Assembly: GCA_016342385.1 (NCBI GenBank) | Contig: JAEINM010000002.1 | Coordinates: forward strand, 1 to 37,075 | Length of the DNA stretch: 37,075 nt | From: Spirochaetaceae bacterium | GTDB taxonomy: Bacteria; Spirochaetota; Spirochaetia; DSM-2461 | Direction: 5' to 3' | In this document: piece by piece, positions 28,705 through 37,075 of the stretch | How positions within the stretch are numbered: the stretch's first letter is position 1 | How the letters are laid out: the number at the start of each line of letters is the position of its first letter | Notes under the pieces: generated by a model | Database searches by the model: none | What the model was told of the DNA's origin: nothing | The model's input: the letters and a program-made list of their open reading frames with translations, nothing else | Program-made: the position numbers and the translations under genes

Positions 28705-29928
28705 TTAACCTTTAACTCCACTTGACATTATACTTTTCAGGTAATATTTCTGCATGGCAATAAAGACAAGAACAGGTGGTAGTATAGTCACTGCTGCTCC
28801 TGAGAGTATAAGATTCAACTTATCGGAAGAGCGTCCCTGCAATTGACTTAGAGCCAATGTCAAAACGGAATTTTCACTACCAATCTTGATAATAATCAGA
28901 GGCCACAGAAATGAATTCCATGCATACAAGAAGGAAAAAGTCGCCAGAGTAGCTATACCGGGCATAATGGCCGGGATAAAAATCTTCCTCAGCATTAGCC
29001 ATCGTGAAGCACCGTCAATATGAGCCGCCTCTTCAATTTCCAGTGGAATAGTCATAAAAAACTGGCGCATGAGAAATGTCCCGTATACAGAAAAGATCCA
29101 GGGTATTACTAAAGCTGTTGCTGTATTCACCCATGAAAGAGCCTGCATAACCTGATATAACGGTATAATCAGTACAACGAAAGGGATCATATAAGTTCCC
29201 AGATACAAGAGAAATAATTTATCTCTTCCGGGGAATTTGAGACGGGCAAAAGCATATCCACCCATTATACTGGTAATAAGCTGACCACAGACGACCAGGA
29301 TTGTGACTAATGTTGTATTGGTAAGACTTTTATAAAGTCCCTGAAGTTCAAAGACGTCTCTGTAGTTTTCCGGATGTGCTGAAAGTTTTTCAACTGGTTC
29401 AGATAATCTGAGATTTGCATAAATGACTTCGGTCTGATTTTCAGGATTGACAAATTTTCCCACAGCTGTCTGTGAAATTTGTATCATTGGAATAATTTGT
29501 CCATTGACATCGACATTCCAAAGACCAACGTCTTCCCCCTGATAAGTGATTTTTTCCTGATCATCAAAATATCCACCTTTGGGAGTGACTTCTTTTGAGA
29601 ATCTTTCATAAGTTATGTCCGGTGAATCGGGATCTGCATAGACTCCAATTCTGATATTTTTTTCAATCAGAGCAAATTCTTTTTTCTCCGTCTCCCCTTC
29701 TGCGGTCAGGTAGAATATGGGAAGTTCACCTGTAAATCCCTCGATGGTCTCCATTTTCTGGTCTCTCGGGAGGAGCTTTGGGGGAGATCTGAATGTATCA
29801 GTAGGTGTCTTGAGGGATGTTGTCAGCATATAAGTAAAGGGAAATAACATAAAATAGGCAATTACTATTAATACTATATATATTATCGAATTTCTGATTT
29901 TTTCTTTAGTTTTAGTCTTCACTATCAA
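28705..29928 (-). CDS. ABC sugar transporter permease (MalG/CUT1 type) with extended first periplasmic loop
   Basis: EAA loop EEAAHIDGASRWLMLRKIFIPAIMPGI; TM1 then a large hydrophilic insertion before the core TMs. 407 aa versus about 280-300 aa typical. Confidence 0.9.
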   Translation of the reverse strand: MIVKTKTKEKIRNSIIYIVLIVIAYFMLFPFTYMLTTSLKTPTDTFRSPPKLLPRDQKMETIEGFTGELPIFYLTAEGETEKKEFALIEKNIRIGVYADPDSPDITYERFSKEVTPKGGYFDDQEKITYQGEDVGLWNVDVNGQIIPMIQISQTAVGKFVNPENQTEVIYANLRLSEPVEKLSAHPENYRDVFELQGLYKSLTNTTLVTILVVCGQLITSIMGGYAFARLKFPGRDKLFLLYLGTYMIPFVVLIIPLYQVMQALSWVNTATALVIPWIFSVYGTFLMRQFFMTIPLEIEEAAHIDGASRWLMLRKIFIPAIMPGIATLATFSFLYAWNSFLWPLIIIKIGSENSVLTLALSQLQGRSSDKLNLILSGAAVTILPPVLVFIAMQKYYLKSIMSSGVKG

Positions 29929-29934
29929 CTCCTT

Positions 29935-31596
29935 TTAATAAATATCATCTGCTGACTTCTGTCGTCTGTACTGGAAAAATGTAACAATAAAAATCAGAAG
30001 AAATAAAACCCAGGCTGTTGCTGAAGCATAACCCTGTCTAAAGTTTTCAAAACCGCTCTGGTAAAGATAAAAAACAACAGTTAGAGTGGCATTATTAATG
30101 TATTCCGGATTACTAGTTGCTATATAGACCTGTTCAAAAAGCTGAAGGGCCTGTATAGAAGTAGTAGCAACGACAAAAAAGGTTGTCGGTGCCAGCATGG
30201 GTATAGTAATTTTAAAAAATTTCCTTACCGGTCCAGCTCCGTCAATAGTACTGGCTTCATAGAGACTTTTGGGAATATTCTGCAAACCGGCTAGAAATAG
30301 TACTGTATTAAATCCAACCGTCTGCCAGACCGCCATAATGGCAATGGCGAAAAGCGCGATATTGGGATTACTTAACCAATTGATATTTTCCCAGACAATA
30401 TCATGAATTAAAAATATATTCAAAAAATCTACAACCTGGGAAAGTCCGTAATTGATAAAACCGACTATTCCGTTATATAACCATTTCCAGATAAGAGCCA
30501 CTCCTACTATGGCGGCAATTGAAGGAATAAAAAACAAAACTCTGAAAAGTTTCATCCCCGGAATATCACTATTGAGAATATTGGACAGGATTAGGGCAAA
30601 AGCAACACTCAGCGGCACAGACATAAGAGCAAATCTTATCGTATTTCCGAGAGCTATCCAGAATAGGTTATCTTTTGCTCCGATAACAAACCATTTTCCA
30701 AATAGTGAAAATCTACTCAATTCAGAAAAAATAGCGGCATCCATGACCTGATTCAGGGGCTGGCTCTGGGAAGAAAGACTCGCTGCAGAAAGGGTGAATA
30801 TATTAAGGTAATTACCTAATCCAATAAATTGAGGAGGATCAGGGCTCAAAACATCCCAATGGAAAAAACTCATAAAAAAAGAAAGCAAAAGTGGTCCTGC
30901 AAAGAATATGAGAAATCCCAGTAGATTCGGAGTCAGAAAAAGATAACCGGCAATCGCTTCTGAATGCCTTCCCGATGTTACATAGTATTTCTGAAAAGGA
31001 CTGGAGTTTAATACAATTGAGATTATTCCCAATAAGATAGTTCCGAGAAATAACCCTATGGTAATGGAATTGTTCAAGTTCAGTAAAATACGGAAAAAAA
31101 TCTGAAGGAGCTCTATCTGAACTATGAATAGGATAGCAATAGCACCTATGACAGAATTGGAGACTATATTATATATCCTGTTTTCTGAATTTCTAAAAAA
31201 AGCCGATTTGATCCACCCTTTAATAATGAAAGATATAATAAGAATAATCAGAGTAAAAAATCCTTGTGGAAATGTTTTGGCCAGATCATTGATGATCAGG
31301 AAAAATCCCAGACGCTGTATTGTTCCGATAGCACAGATCAGAAATACTATGTAATTGACTGCTAGAGCCCAGAATCTGGAATTCTTTTTATTTCCAAGCA
31401 TCTTAATACCGGCAATAGATGACACTATAGCGACACCTGATAAAACCAGCAGGGCAATTATTTTAACCATTTGACTCAAAGAGGGATTCATTACCACTGC
31501 CATAGCGATGACAACGGAAGTAAAGGTTAAAATGAAATTCCAGAAGGATATAATTGAAACTAACGCGCGTATATTTTTATTAATAAATGAGTTCAT
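29935..31596 (-). CDS. ABC sugar transporter permease (MalF/UgpA type) with N-terminal multi-TM extension
   Basis: C-terminal half: AGYLFLTPNLLGFLIFFAGPLLLSFFMSFFHWD...LYEASTIDGAGPVRKFFKITIPMLAPTTFF (EAA loop). About 200 extra hydrophobic residues at the N-terminus. Confidence 0.9.
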   Translation of the reverse strand: MNSFINKNIRALVSIISFWNFILTFTSVVIAMAVVMNPSLSQMVKIIALLVLSGVAIVSSIAGIKMLGNKKNSRFWALAVNYIVFLICAIGTIQRLGFFLIINDLAKTFPQGFFTLIILIISFIIKGWIKSAFFRNSENRIYNIVSNSVIGAIAILFIVQIELLQIFFRILLNLNNSITIGLFLGTILLGIISIVLNSSPFQKYYVTSGRHSEAIAGYLFLTPNLLGFLIFFAGPLLLSFFMSFFHWDVLSPDPPQFIGLGNYLNIFTLSAASLSSQSQPLNQVMDAAIFSELSRFSLFGKWFVIGAKDNLFWIALGNTIRFALMSVPLSVAFALILSNILNSDIPGMKLFRVLFFIPSIAAIVGVALIWKWLYNGIVGFINYGLSQVVDFLNIFLIHDIVWENINWLSNPNIALFAIAIMAVWQTVGFNTVLFLAGLQNIPKSLYEASTIDGAGPVRKFFKITIPMLAPTTFFVVATTSIQALQLFEQVYIATSNPEYINNATLTVVFYLYQSGFENFRQGYASATAWVLFLLIFIVTFFQYRRQKSADDIY

Positions 31597-31709
31597 ATTT
31601 TCTCCTGTTAAAAATTATATTTAAGTTGTCCAGGATGACAAGCTACAAGAAATATAATTTGTTATAGCTTCTCAACCTGGCCCTTAATCAAATCATCAAG
31701 GGCAGATAA

Positions 31710-31739
31710 AAAAGGGTCAGGAATTTTCCTGACCCTTTT
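31710..31739 (-). terminator. Rho-independent terminator/attenuator after the sugar-binding protein gene
   Basis: AAAAGGGTCAGGAA-TT-TTCCTGACCCTTTT, 14-bp perfect stem, followed on the minus strand by TTTTTTATC. Lies between the SBP and permease genes. Confidence 0.85.
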
Positions 31740-31752
31740 CTGATATTAGATC

Positions 31753-33057
31753 TTATTCGAAAGTTTTATCCAGTTCGTCCTGAATGCTGCCCGCGAAATC
31801 GTCAATCGACATTTCTCCCAGCAATACAGAAGCCATTTTTGCTCCGAGTATAGAATCGAACTCAGGCCAGCTGCCTTTCCATAGAGGGCCTTCAGCAACA
31901 GGGTTATCTGCAAGACCATTGAGGAATGCCTGGTTATTGGCCGGAGGTGTAAAGGTAAGGAATGCATCTAAGGCATCCTGACTCTTTCTACTTGGGATGT
32001 TAGCACCAAGTTCAGCTATCTGAGCCTGTACTTCAGCTGAAGTCAGTTTCTGAAGAAGTTTAAAAGCCGCTTCAGCATTAGGTGTATTTTTATTCACAAC
32101 ATAAGCACCCCAGAAAAGCCAGTTTCTAGCTGATCCTGAAGGACCTTTTGGAAGTTCAACAACATCCCAGTCAAAATCTACACCGCTTCTCATTCCAGGA
32201 GTTGCCCATCGGCCATTCTGAAACATACCGACTTTACCAGCACGGAATGGAGGTTCAGGATCTTCTCCCCAGGGTGTAGCATATCCGGCAGAATAGAATT
32301 TCTGCTGAAATTCCAGACCGGCCAATGATCCTTTAGTGTGCATCATAGAAGCTGTTCTGTCATCATTATAGAAACCGCCCCCGCCTGCATGAGACCAGAC
32401 TCCCGCAGGACCCCACCATGCGCTCTGACCATAACCATAAACATCATCTCCCAGAGCTGAAATCGCTGCCATTACCTGATAAAAAGCATCCCATGTCCAT
32501 TTCCCCTGTTCTGCCAGGACTCGTGGATCAGGAGCACCTGCTTCTGCAATCAGATCAAGATTGAGATATAAAGCGAAAGTAGATACATCTCTTGGAATTC
32601 CCCAGAGAGCTTCTCCGGCTTTTCCGGTTTTAGGATTATAAGTCATGTGATACATAGGACCGGGATAAAAATCACTGTCTTTATGATCAGTTTTATCAGC
32701 GACTTCTCTCATATCCAGTAAAAGATCTCTTTTTACAAAATCTGCAATATCTGTTCCGGGAATCCAGAATAGATCCGGTGCAGTTCCAGAGACAAGTTCT
32801 GTTTTCAGAACATCCTGATAACTGGACGTTTCGCTTCCACCGGGTTCATAAACAAGAGTAATTCCATCAAGTTCTGCACTTATCTGGTCACTGATAGATT
32901 GATACACAGCAATTTCTTCCTGATTATCCGGTCTGGTTCTCCAGTGTAAGACAATGTCTTCTCCAGTTGCTGCGGCTTCCTGCTGCCCCCCAGCAAATAA
33001 TGAAGCAGCACTTAAAACTAAAATCGTAATCATTAAAATAGAAAATACTTTTTTCAT
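31753..33057 (-). CDS. ABC transporter extracellular sugar-binding protein (family 1)
   Basis: Signal peptide MKKVFSILMITILVLSAASLFAGGQQEAA; family-1 SBP features (WIPGTDIADFVKRDLLLDM; GKVGMFQNGRWATPG; NTPNAEAAFKLLQKL). Confidence 0.93.
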   Translation of the reverse strand: MKKVFSILMITILVLSAASLFAGGQQEAAATGEDIVLHWRTRPDNQEEIAVYQSISDQISAELDGITLVYEPGGSETSSYQDVLKTELVSGTAPDLFWIPGTDIADFVKRDLLLDMREVADKTDHKDSDFYPGPMYHMTYNPKTGKAGEALWGIPRDVSTFALYLNLDLIAEAGAPDPRVLAEQGKWTWDAFYQVMAAISALGDDVYGYGQSAWWGPAGVWSHAGGGGFYNDDRTASMMHTKGSLAGLEFQQKFYSAGYATPWGEDPEPPFRAGKVGMFQNGRWATPGMRSGVDFDWDVVELPKGPSGSARNWLFWGAYVVNKNTPNAEAAFKLLQKLTSAEVQAQIAELGANIPSRKSQDALDAFLTFTPPANNQAFLNGLADNPVAEGPLWKGSWPEFDSILGAKMASVLLGEMSIDDFAGSIQDELDKTFE

Positions 33058-33127
33058 AATTTCTCCTTTATTAGTTACTTCATTCTTACTCTAAGTAAGT
33101 AATCCGTCAACAATAGGATTTTCAACT

Positions 33128-33144
33128 CTATATAAAAATATGAA
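33128..33144. repeat. 17-bp direct repeat, copy 1 (upstream of SBP gene)
   Basis: CTATATAAAAATATGAA, identical to 34232-34248. Confidence 0.85.
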
Positions 33145-33200
33145 TATAATAGATGAGATTTCCCTATATAACAGAAAAAAATAAAAAAGGAGTACTAACT

Positions 33201-34082
33201 TTAAGTGGCCGGGTGGAGATATTTCTGATGCAGGTGAAGTTCTCTGAATTTACCGGGACTGATGCCTTCTATTTTTCTAAATATACTACAGTAGTAACTT
33301 GAGCTTTCATAACCTGAACTCAAAGAGACTTCTTCAATTTTCATATTGGGATTTTTCAGCAGGAGATCTTTGCTTTTATTAATACGGACGTTATTCAAAT
33401 ATTCTATAGGTCTTTGCTTAATTATTTTTTTAAAAAGGATACAGAGATATTGGGGTGTAACAGATATGATTTCTGATAAATCTTCAATCGAAATAGTTTT
33501 TTCATAGTTTTTATCTATATATATGAAAACGGGATTGAGACGACTGTGAAGACTGGAGACGGTATCGCCCTCTCCGTCAATATGGGCATACTTTAAAAAA
33601 GATATGAGAAATTCATAAACAATAGCAGAGGCTTCAAGACCTTTCATGGGGCTGGAGGATCTGAGAAGGTCTAATGATTTGCGTATCTTACTGGTGAATA
33701 TCTCACTTTGAACGACAGAATATACACCTGATCTATCTATATGAATGTAATTTAAGAATTCTTCAATATGATAGCCATTAAATGTAAACCAGTTAACTAT
33801 CCAGGGAAAATCAATGGCATGATACTCATGAGGTACATCGGGGAATATTAGTATTCCCTGATTTTCTCCAACCAGCAGAGTCTCCCCATTTATATTAACT
33901 TCACCGGACCCTTTCACAACCTGAATCCATTGATAGTGGGGATACCCTTCAGGACGCTCATGGGGATCCAATTCCTGGTGAAAATCAAATCCCGCACCTA
34001 CCAGATAAAAGGGGAGCTTTTTTTCAGTCTCAGAAAGCATTGCAAAGATAAAATCACCTGTACTCAAAAGAGACCTCCCCAC
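33201..34082 (-). CDS. AraC family transcriptional regulator (cupin sensor + HTH)
   Basis: N-terminal cupin-like region (YPHYQWIQVVKGSGEVNINGETLLVGENQGILIFPDVPHEYHAI); C-terminal AraC HTH (ISIEDLSEIISVTPQYLCILFKKIIKQRPIEYLNNVRINKSKDLLL...SGYESSSYYCSIFRKIEGISPGKFRE). Confidence 0.94.
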   Translation of the reverse strand: MGRSLLSTGDFIFAMLSETEKKLPFYLVGAGFDFHQELDPHERPEGYPHYQWIQVVKGSGEVNINGETLLVGENQGILIFPDVPHEYHAIDFPWIVNWFTFNGYHIEEFLNYIHIDRSGVYSVVQSEIFTSKIRKSLDLLRSSSPMKGLEASAIVYEFLISFLKYAHIDGEGDTVSSLHSRLNPVFIYIDKNYEKTISIEDLSEIISVTPQYLCILFKKIIKQRPIEYLNNVRINKSKDLLLKNPNMKIEEVSLSSGYESSSYYCSIFRKIEGISPGKFRELHLHQKYLHPAT

Positions 34083-34231
34083 AATAAATGATTCAAATTT
34101 TAATATTATATTAATATATCACAATCTGTCTCTCGGGAGAAGAAAAAATTTTGTCCCTTTGAAGGATATAAAAAAAAGAAAAACATAATAATATTTGAAA
34201 CTACTTTCTTATTTTTTATGAAATATTAAAG

Positions 34232-34268
34232 CTATATAAAAATATGAAACTAGAAAATTCATATTTTT
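34232..34268. repeat. 17-bp direct repeat copy 2, with an inverted 11-bp copy
   Basis: CTATATAAAAATATGAA (34232-34248) then TTCATATTTTT (34258-34268), the exact reverse complement of AAAAATATGAA. Confidence 0.85.
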
Positions 34269-34457
34269 CTCTAATTATTTAAGAGAACTATTGCGCGATT
34301 AATAAAGCTGCCATATGATTCAAATACGTTTTTGATACACTGACTCTATGAGATTTTTATTTTCAAAACGGCACTGTCCAGGAAACATGCCATTTTTAGA
34401 AAAGTTTAATGACAAAGATCCAATGAGAAATAAATATAATAAAACAGGAGAGAGAAC

Positions 34458-35993
34458 ATGAAAATGGAGAATGGAAAATACACTTTATATGGAAATCCCA
34501 TAAGTCGATCCGAAACAAAAAAAGTCCAGAAATGGCAGAACATGTTCAAAAAGAAATTTAAGTATAATCCCGATGAGAAATACAATCTCAGTCTGGTTGA
34601 AAATAAACAACTCGGTCCTATATTTGGATTACAGAATATTGTCCGGGATCAGAAGGGTGATCCTATTAAACCGGGTAAAGGAGTTATTATTTCAACCATA
34701 AGAATGGGATTCGGACATTATAGAATTGCCATGGCCGGTGTTTCCGCTGCAAAAGCCATGGGGTATACACCCTATTGGCTGGATTTATTAGCTATCCCAG
34801 GTATGCCGACTCATATTATAAATCACTGCAATACATGGTACAGCAGGTTTTCCAGAATATCCCAGAGAAGCTCCTGGTTTAACAGACATATATGGGAACC
34901 TGTAACTACAGGGGAGAAAACTTTACCTGTATTAAATGCTATTTTAAATAGCTGGATCGTGGGCTGGCCATGGCGTTTTCTGAAAACAAATGTCAAAGAT
35001 TATATGATGTCGGAATTAATCGGCAATCTTCACAAGGATCTTCCTTCGGATATGCCGGTTCTCACTGCTCATATGTGGAACTGTATGGCTGCTGTTTCCG
35101 GGGGTATGACAAATGTTGTGGATATGATGTTTGATAATTGGCCCATGGCTTTTCAACTCACGGAAGGAGCTAAACATGCCGTTCAGTCACCTTCGGGATA
35201 TTATGGTTTCAGAGCTATGAGAGGATTTGATTCTAAAGGTAAAATCCTCAAAGCTACTCCTTCCGATGCCATTCACTTCACCGGCCATCATGTCGACCAT
35301 GAACTGGTTCACAATATAGAAGCAGATTGTCAGGCGAGAATGGATAGAGCCGCTAAAGGGGCGCCCCGACGTTTCATGATTACAATGGGGGGCGCCGGAG
35401 CTCAGAAAGAACTGTTCAAAGCTGTTATCGATCACGCTATTCCTTTGATAAAACAAAATAAAATTACATTATTTGTCAATCTTGGCGACCACGGGGATAA
35501 CTGGGAGTGGCTCAAAGGAGAAGTTCAGGATTCTATGGATCTTATAACCACTCACTTTGACTGGGAAGACACAAAGCAATTTACCGATGATATTCGTGAA
35601 GGAGATGCAAAAGGTCTCCATATATTTCTTCATGATAACACTTTTCACGGTGTATACGCCACGAACTACCTTATGAGAGTTACAGATATTATGATTACAA
35701 AACCCAGCGAACTGGCTTTCTACCCTATTCCCAAAATTTTTAATGAAAGGGTTGGAGGTCATGAAATGTGGGGGGCTGTAAGAGGTTCGGAAGTGGGTGA
35801 TAGTACTGTTGAAGTGGCTACCATTCCGCAACTCATTCAGGCGATTGATCTGCTGACTCATGAAGATGATCTTCTTAAGATGTTTTGTGACTGTATCGTG
35901 AAAAATAAGAGTATCGGCATATATGACGGTGCCTATCATAGTGTCGCACTTGCAACAGGAACAACTTTTGACAGATCTAAACTCAAGAACTGA
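34458..35993 (+). CDS. Uncharacterised protein with GT-B/MurG-MGDG-synthase-like motifs
   Basis: 511 aa, good RBS (ACAGGAGAGA). GVIISTIRMGFGHYRIAMAGVSAAKAMGY (cf. GxGH N-terminal motif), RRFMITMGGAGAQKELF (domain switch), DIMITKPSELAFYPIPKI (cf. KPGG motif). Confidence 0.75.
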   Translation: MKMENGKYTLYGNPISRSETKKVQKWQNMFKKKFKYNPDEKYNLSLVENKQLGPIFGLQNIVRDQKGDPIKPGKGVIISTIRMGFGHYRIAMAGVSAAKAMGYTPYWLDLLAIPGMPTHIINHCNTWYSRFSRISQRSSWFNRHIWEPVTTGEKTLPVLNAILNSWIVGWPWRFLKTNVKDYMMSELIGNLHKDLPSDMPVLTAHMWNCMAAVSGGMTNVVDMMFDNWPMAFQLTEGAKHAVQSPSGYYGFRAMRGFDSKGKILKATPSDAIHFTGHHVDHELVHNIEADCQARMDRAAKGAPRRFMITMGGAGAQKELFKAVIDHAIPLIKQNKITLFVNLGDHGDNWEWLKGEVQDSMDLITTHFDWEDTKQFTDDIREGDAKGLHIFLHDNTFHGVYATNYLMRVTDIMITKPSELAFYPIPKIFNERVGGHEMWGAVRGSEVGDSTVEVATIPQLIQAIDLLTHEDDLLKMFCDCIVKNKSIGIYDGAYHSVALATGTTFDRSKLKN

Positions 35994-36018
35994 TTAAAAA
36001 AAGCTTATATAAATAAAA

Positions 36019-36065
36019 TAAAAAGCCTCACTCACGCTCTGAAATGAGAGGGAGTGAGGCTTTTT
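36019..36065. terminator. Bidirectional terminator between convergent genes
   Basis: AAAAAGCCTCACTC ... GAGTGAGGCTTTTT with inner CTCT/AGAG pairing. Confidence 0.9.
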
Positions 36066-36070
36066 GTCTC

Positions 36071-36859
36071 TCAATCTATCAGATCCGCCGTATCACCGGG
36101 TATCCAGCATGTTCTTCCATCGCTTAATTCAATAAAAAACCAGCCATTTCTCTCATTTAGCAATAAAAATTCCACTCCTTCAGTGAGAGGCCGGGTAAAA
36201 CTGCTGTCATATCCCTCACTATCGCCTTTCCTGGCAATGACTTCTGGGGAGATGATAACACCCTGTTCCTTCGAACTAATATCGATCAATATGGATATAC
36301 AGAATATGAGCAGAATAATACTCAATATATACTGTACGTTTCTGATGATTTTATTAATATTAAACAGCAAAATAGAAGCACAGGCAATAGTCAGGAATAA
36401 TAAGACAATCATTGAGATAACACGCATTTGAAAGGACAGATCATAATGAATGAAAAAAAGCGTCTTTACTATGGGATTTGCCTCTATCCTTTCAATATGA
36501 TTTTCAACTTCGCTTCTTGCCAATTCCAGATTATTTTTAATATTGCTGTTTGAAGGAAGCCGGTTTAATGCTTTCCTGTAGTTCAATATGGCTCTTCCAA
36601 TATTTCCGGATTTGAACCATCCATTTCCGGCATTGTAGTAAAGATAGCCATTATCCAAGTTATAATCTTTGGCAGCCTGTTCCAGAGACAGAGCTGAACG
36701 GATGAAAAACTCCGATCTATCAGGCTCTTCGGCGGTAATAGCTTTTCTAAAATATTGTTCAGATTCTTTTAATAAGGGATAGTCATCCACAGGGGAAATA
36801 GAAGACTGTGAACAGGAACAAAGAAATATGATAAATATAGAAAGTATGATTTTATTCAT
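36071..36859 (-). CDS. TPR/SH3-like lipoprotein, probable BatE of a Bat (aerotolerance-type) operon
   Basis: Lipobox FLCSC; TPR (LYYNAGNGWFKSGNIGRAILNYRKALNRLPSNSNIKNNLELAR); two TM helices; SH3-like C-terminus (RNGWFFIELSDGRTCWIPGD). Start overlaps the upstream stop (ATGA). Confidence 0.75.
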   Translation of the reverse strand: MNKIILSIFIIFLCSCSQSSISPVDDYPLLKESEQYFRKAITAEEPDRSEFFIRSALSLEQAAKDYNLDNGYLYYNAGNGWFKSGNIGRAILNYRKALNRLPSNSNIKNNLELARSEVENHIERIEANPIVKTLFFIHYDLSFQMRVISMIVLLFLTIACASILLFNINKIIRNVQYILSIILLIFCISILIDISSKEQGVIISPEVIARKGDSEGYDSSFTRPLTEGVEFLLLNERNGWFFIELSDGRTCWIPGDTADLID

Positions 36860-37074
36860 TTTAACTCCTGACTTAAGGAATAGAATGTTGTAAGAATTTT
36901 GCGATTGTCCAGCTGTATATTTTCAGTAGAAAATTCAGCCTTTTCAAAGTCTGATAAAATATCTCTTACGGCTGATGAAATTTCCACATCATTGTTTTTT
37001 GAGACTAAAATTCTGTATATTTCTTCGGGGCTCACATATCCTGCATCAAAAGCACAGTATCTTTCCAGAAAATC
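36856..37074 (-). CDS. C-terminal end of an upstream gene (BatD-like by position), truncated by window edge
   Basis: Open minus-strand frame ...DFLERYCAFDAGYVSPEEIYRILVSKNNDVEISSAVRDILSDFEKAEFSTENIQLDNRKILTTFYSLSQELK*, ATGA overlap with the TPR/SH3 lipoprotein. Confidence 0.55.
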   Translation of the reverse strand, partial: DFLERYCAFDAGYVSPEEIYRILVSKNNDVEISSAVRDILSDFEKAEFSTENIQLDNRKILTTFYSLSQELK

Positions 37075-37075
37075 T

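Noticed and set aside
35469-35939. Minus-strand 156-aa ORF
   Set aside because: Antisense to the GT-B-like gene; no RBS or family signal.
1-37075. CRISPR arrays, tRNA/rRNA genes, insertion sequences, prophage
   Set aside because: No regularly spaced repeats, cloverleaf-like GC islands with CCA ends, transposase/integrase motifs or terminal repeats were noticed by eye; tRNAscan/ISfinder-type searches would be needed to exclude them formally.

Overview
AT-rich bacterial chromosomal window. Gene content and protein style suggest a free-living spirochaete (Spirochaetales); this is inferred from family resemblance, not tested. It is densely coded and looks like core or near-core chromosome. I saw no rRNA, tRNA, CRISPR array, transposase or phage genes. 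Left to right: a truncated RND efflux pump plus membrane-fusion lipoprotein (-); a lipoprotein (+); pyruvate phosphate dikinase (-); a sigma-70-family factor (-); a TPR/SEC-C protein (-); a stand-alone groES (+); a small hypothetical plus a DHOD-like oxidoreductase (-); a JAMM/RadC-like domain fused to a DinG/XPD helicase, then PNP and SbcCD (-); a UshA-like 5'-nucleotidase lipoprotein (+); DsbD and MATE (+); a 53-aa ORF missing from the supplied track (-), divergent across a perfect hairpin from a dynamin-like GTPase (+); a GH42 beta-galactosidase/ABC sugar transporter/AraC locus (-); a GT-B-like uncharacterised protein (+); and a Bat-type TPR/SH3 lipoprotein with the tail of an upstream gene (-). 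The most interesting items are: (i) the small ORF, 37-nt perfect palindrome and dynamin-like GTPase module; (ii) the JAMM-DinG fusion next to SbcCD; (iii) a 16-bp perfect AT-rich inverted repeat upstream of the sigma factor; (iv) a repeated 17-bp motif, with an inverted copy, upstream of both the AraC and sugar-binding-protein genes; (v) two palindromes over the nucleotidase promoter; (vi) the unusual domain architecture of the ABC permeases.
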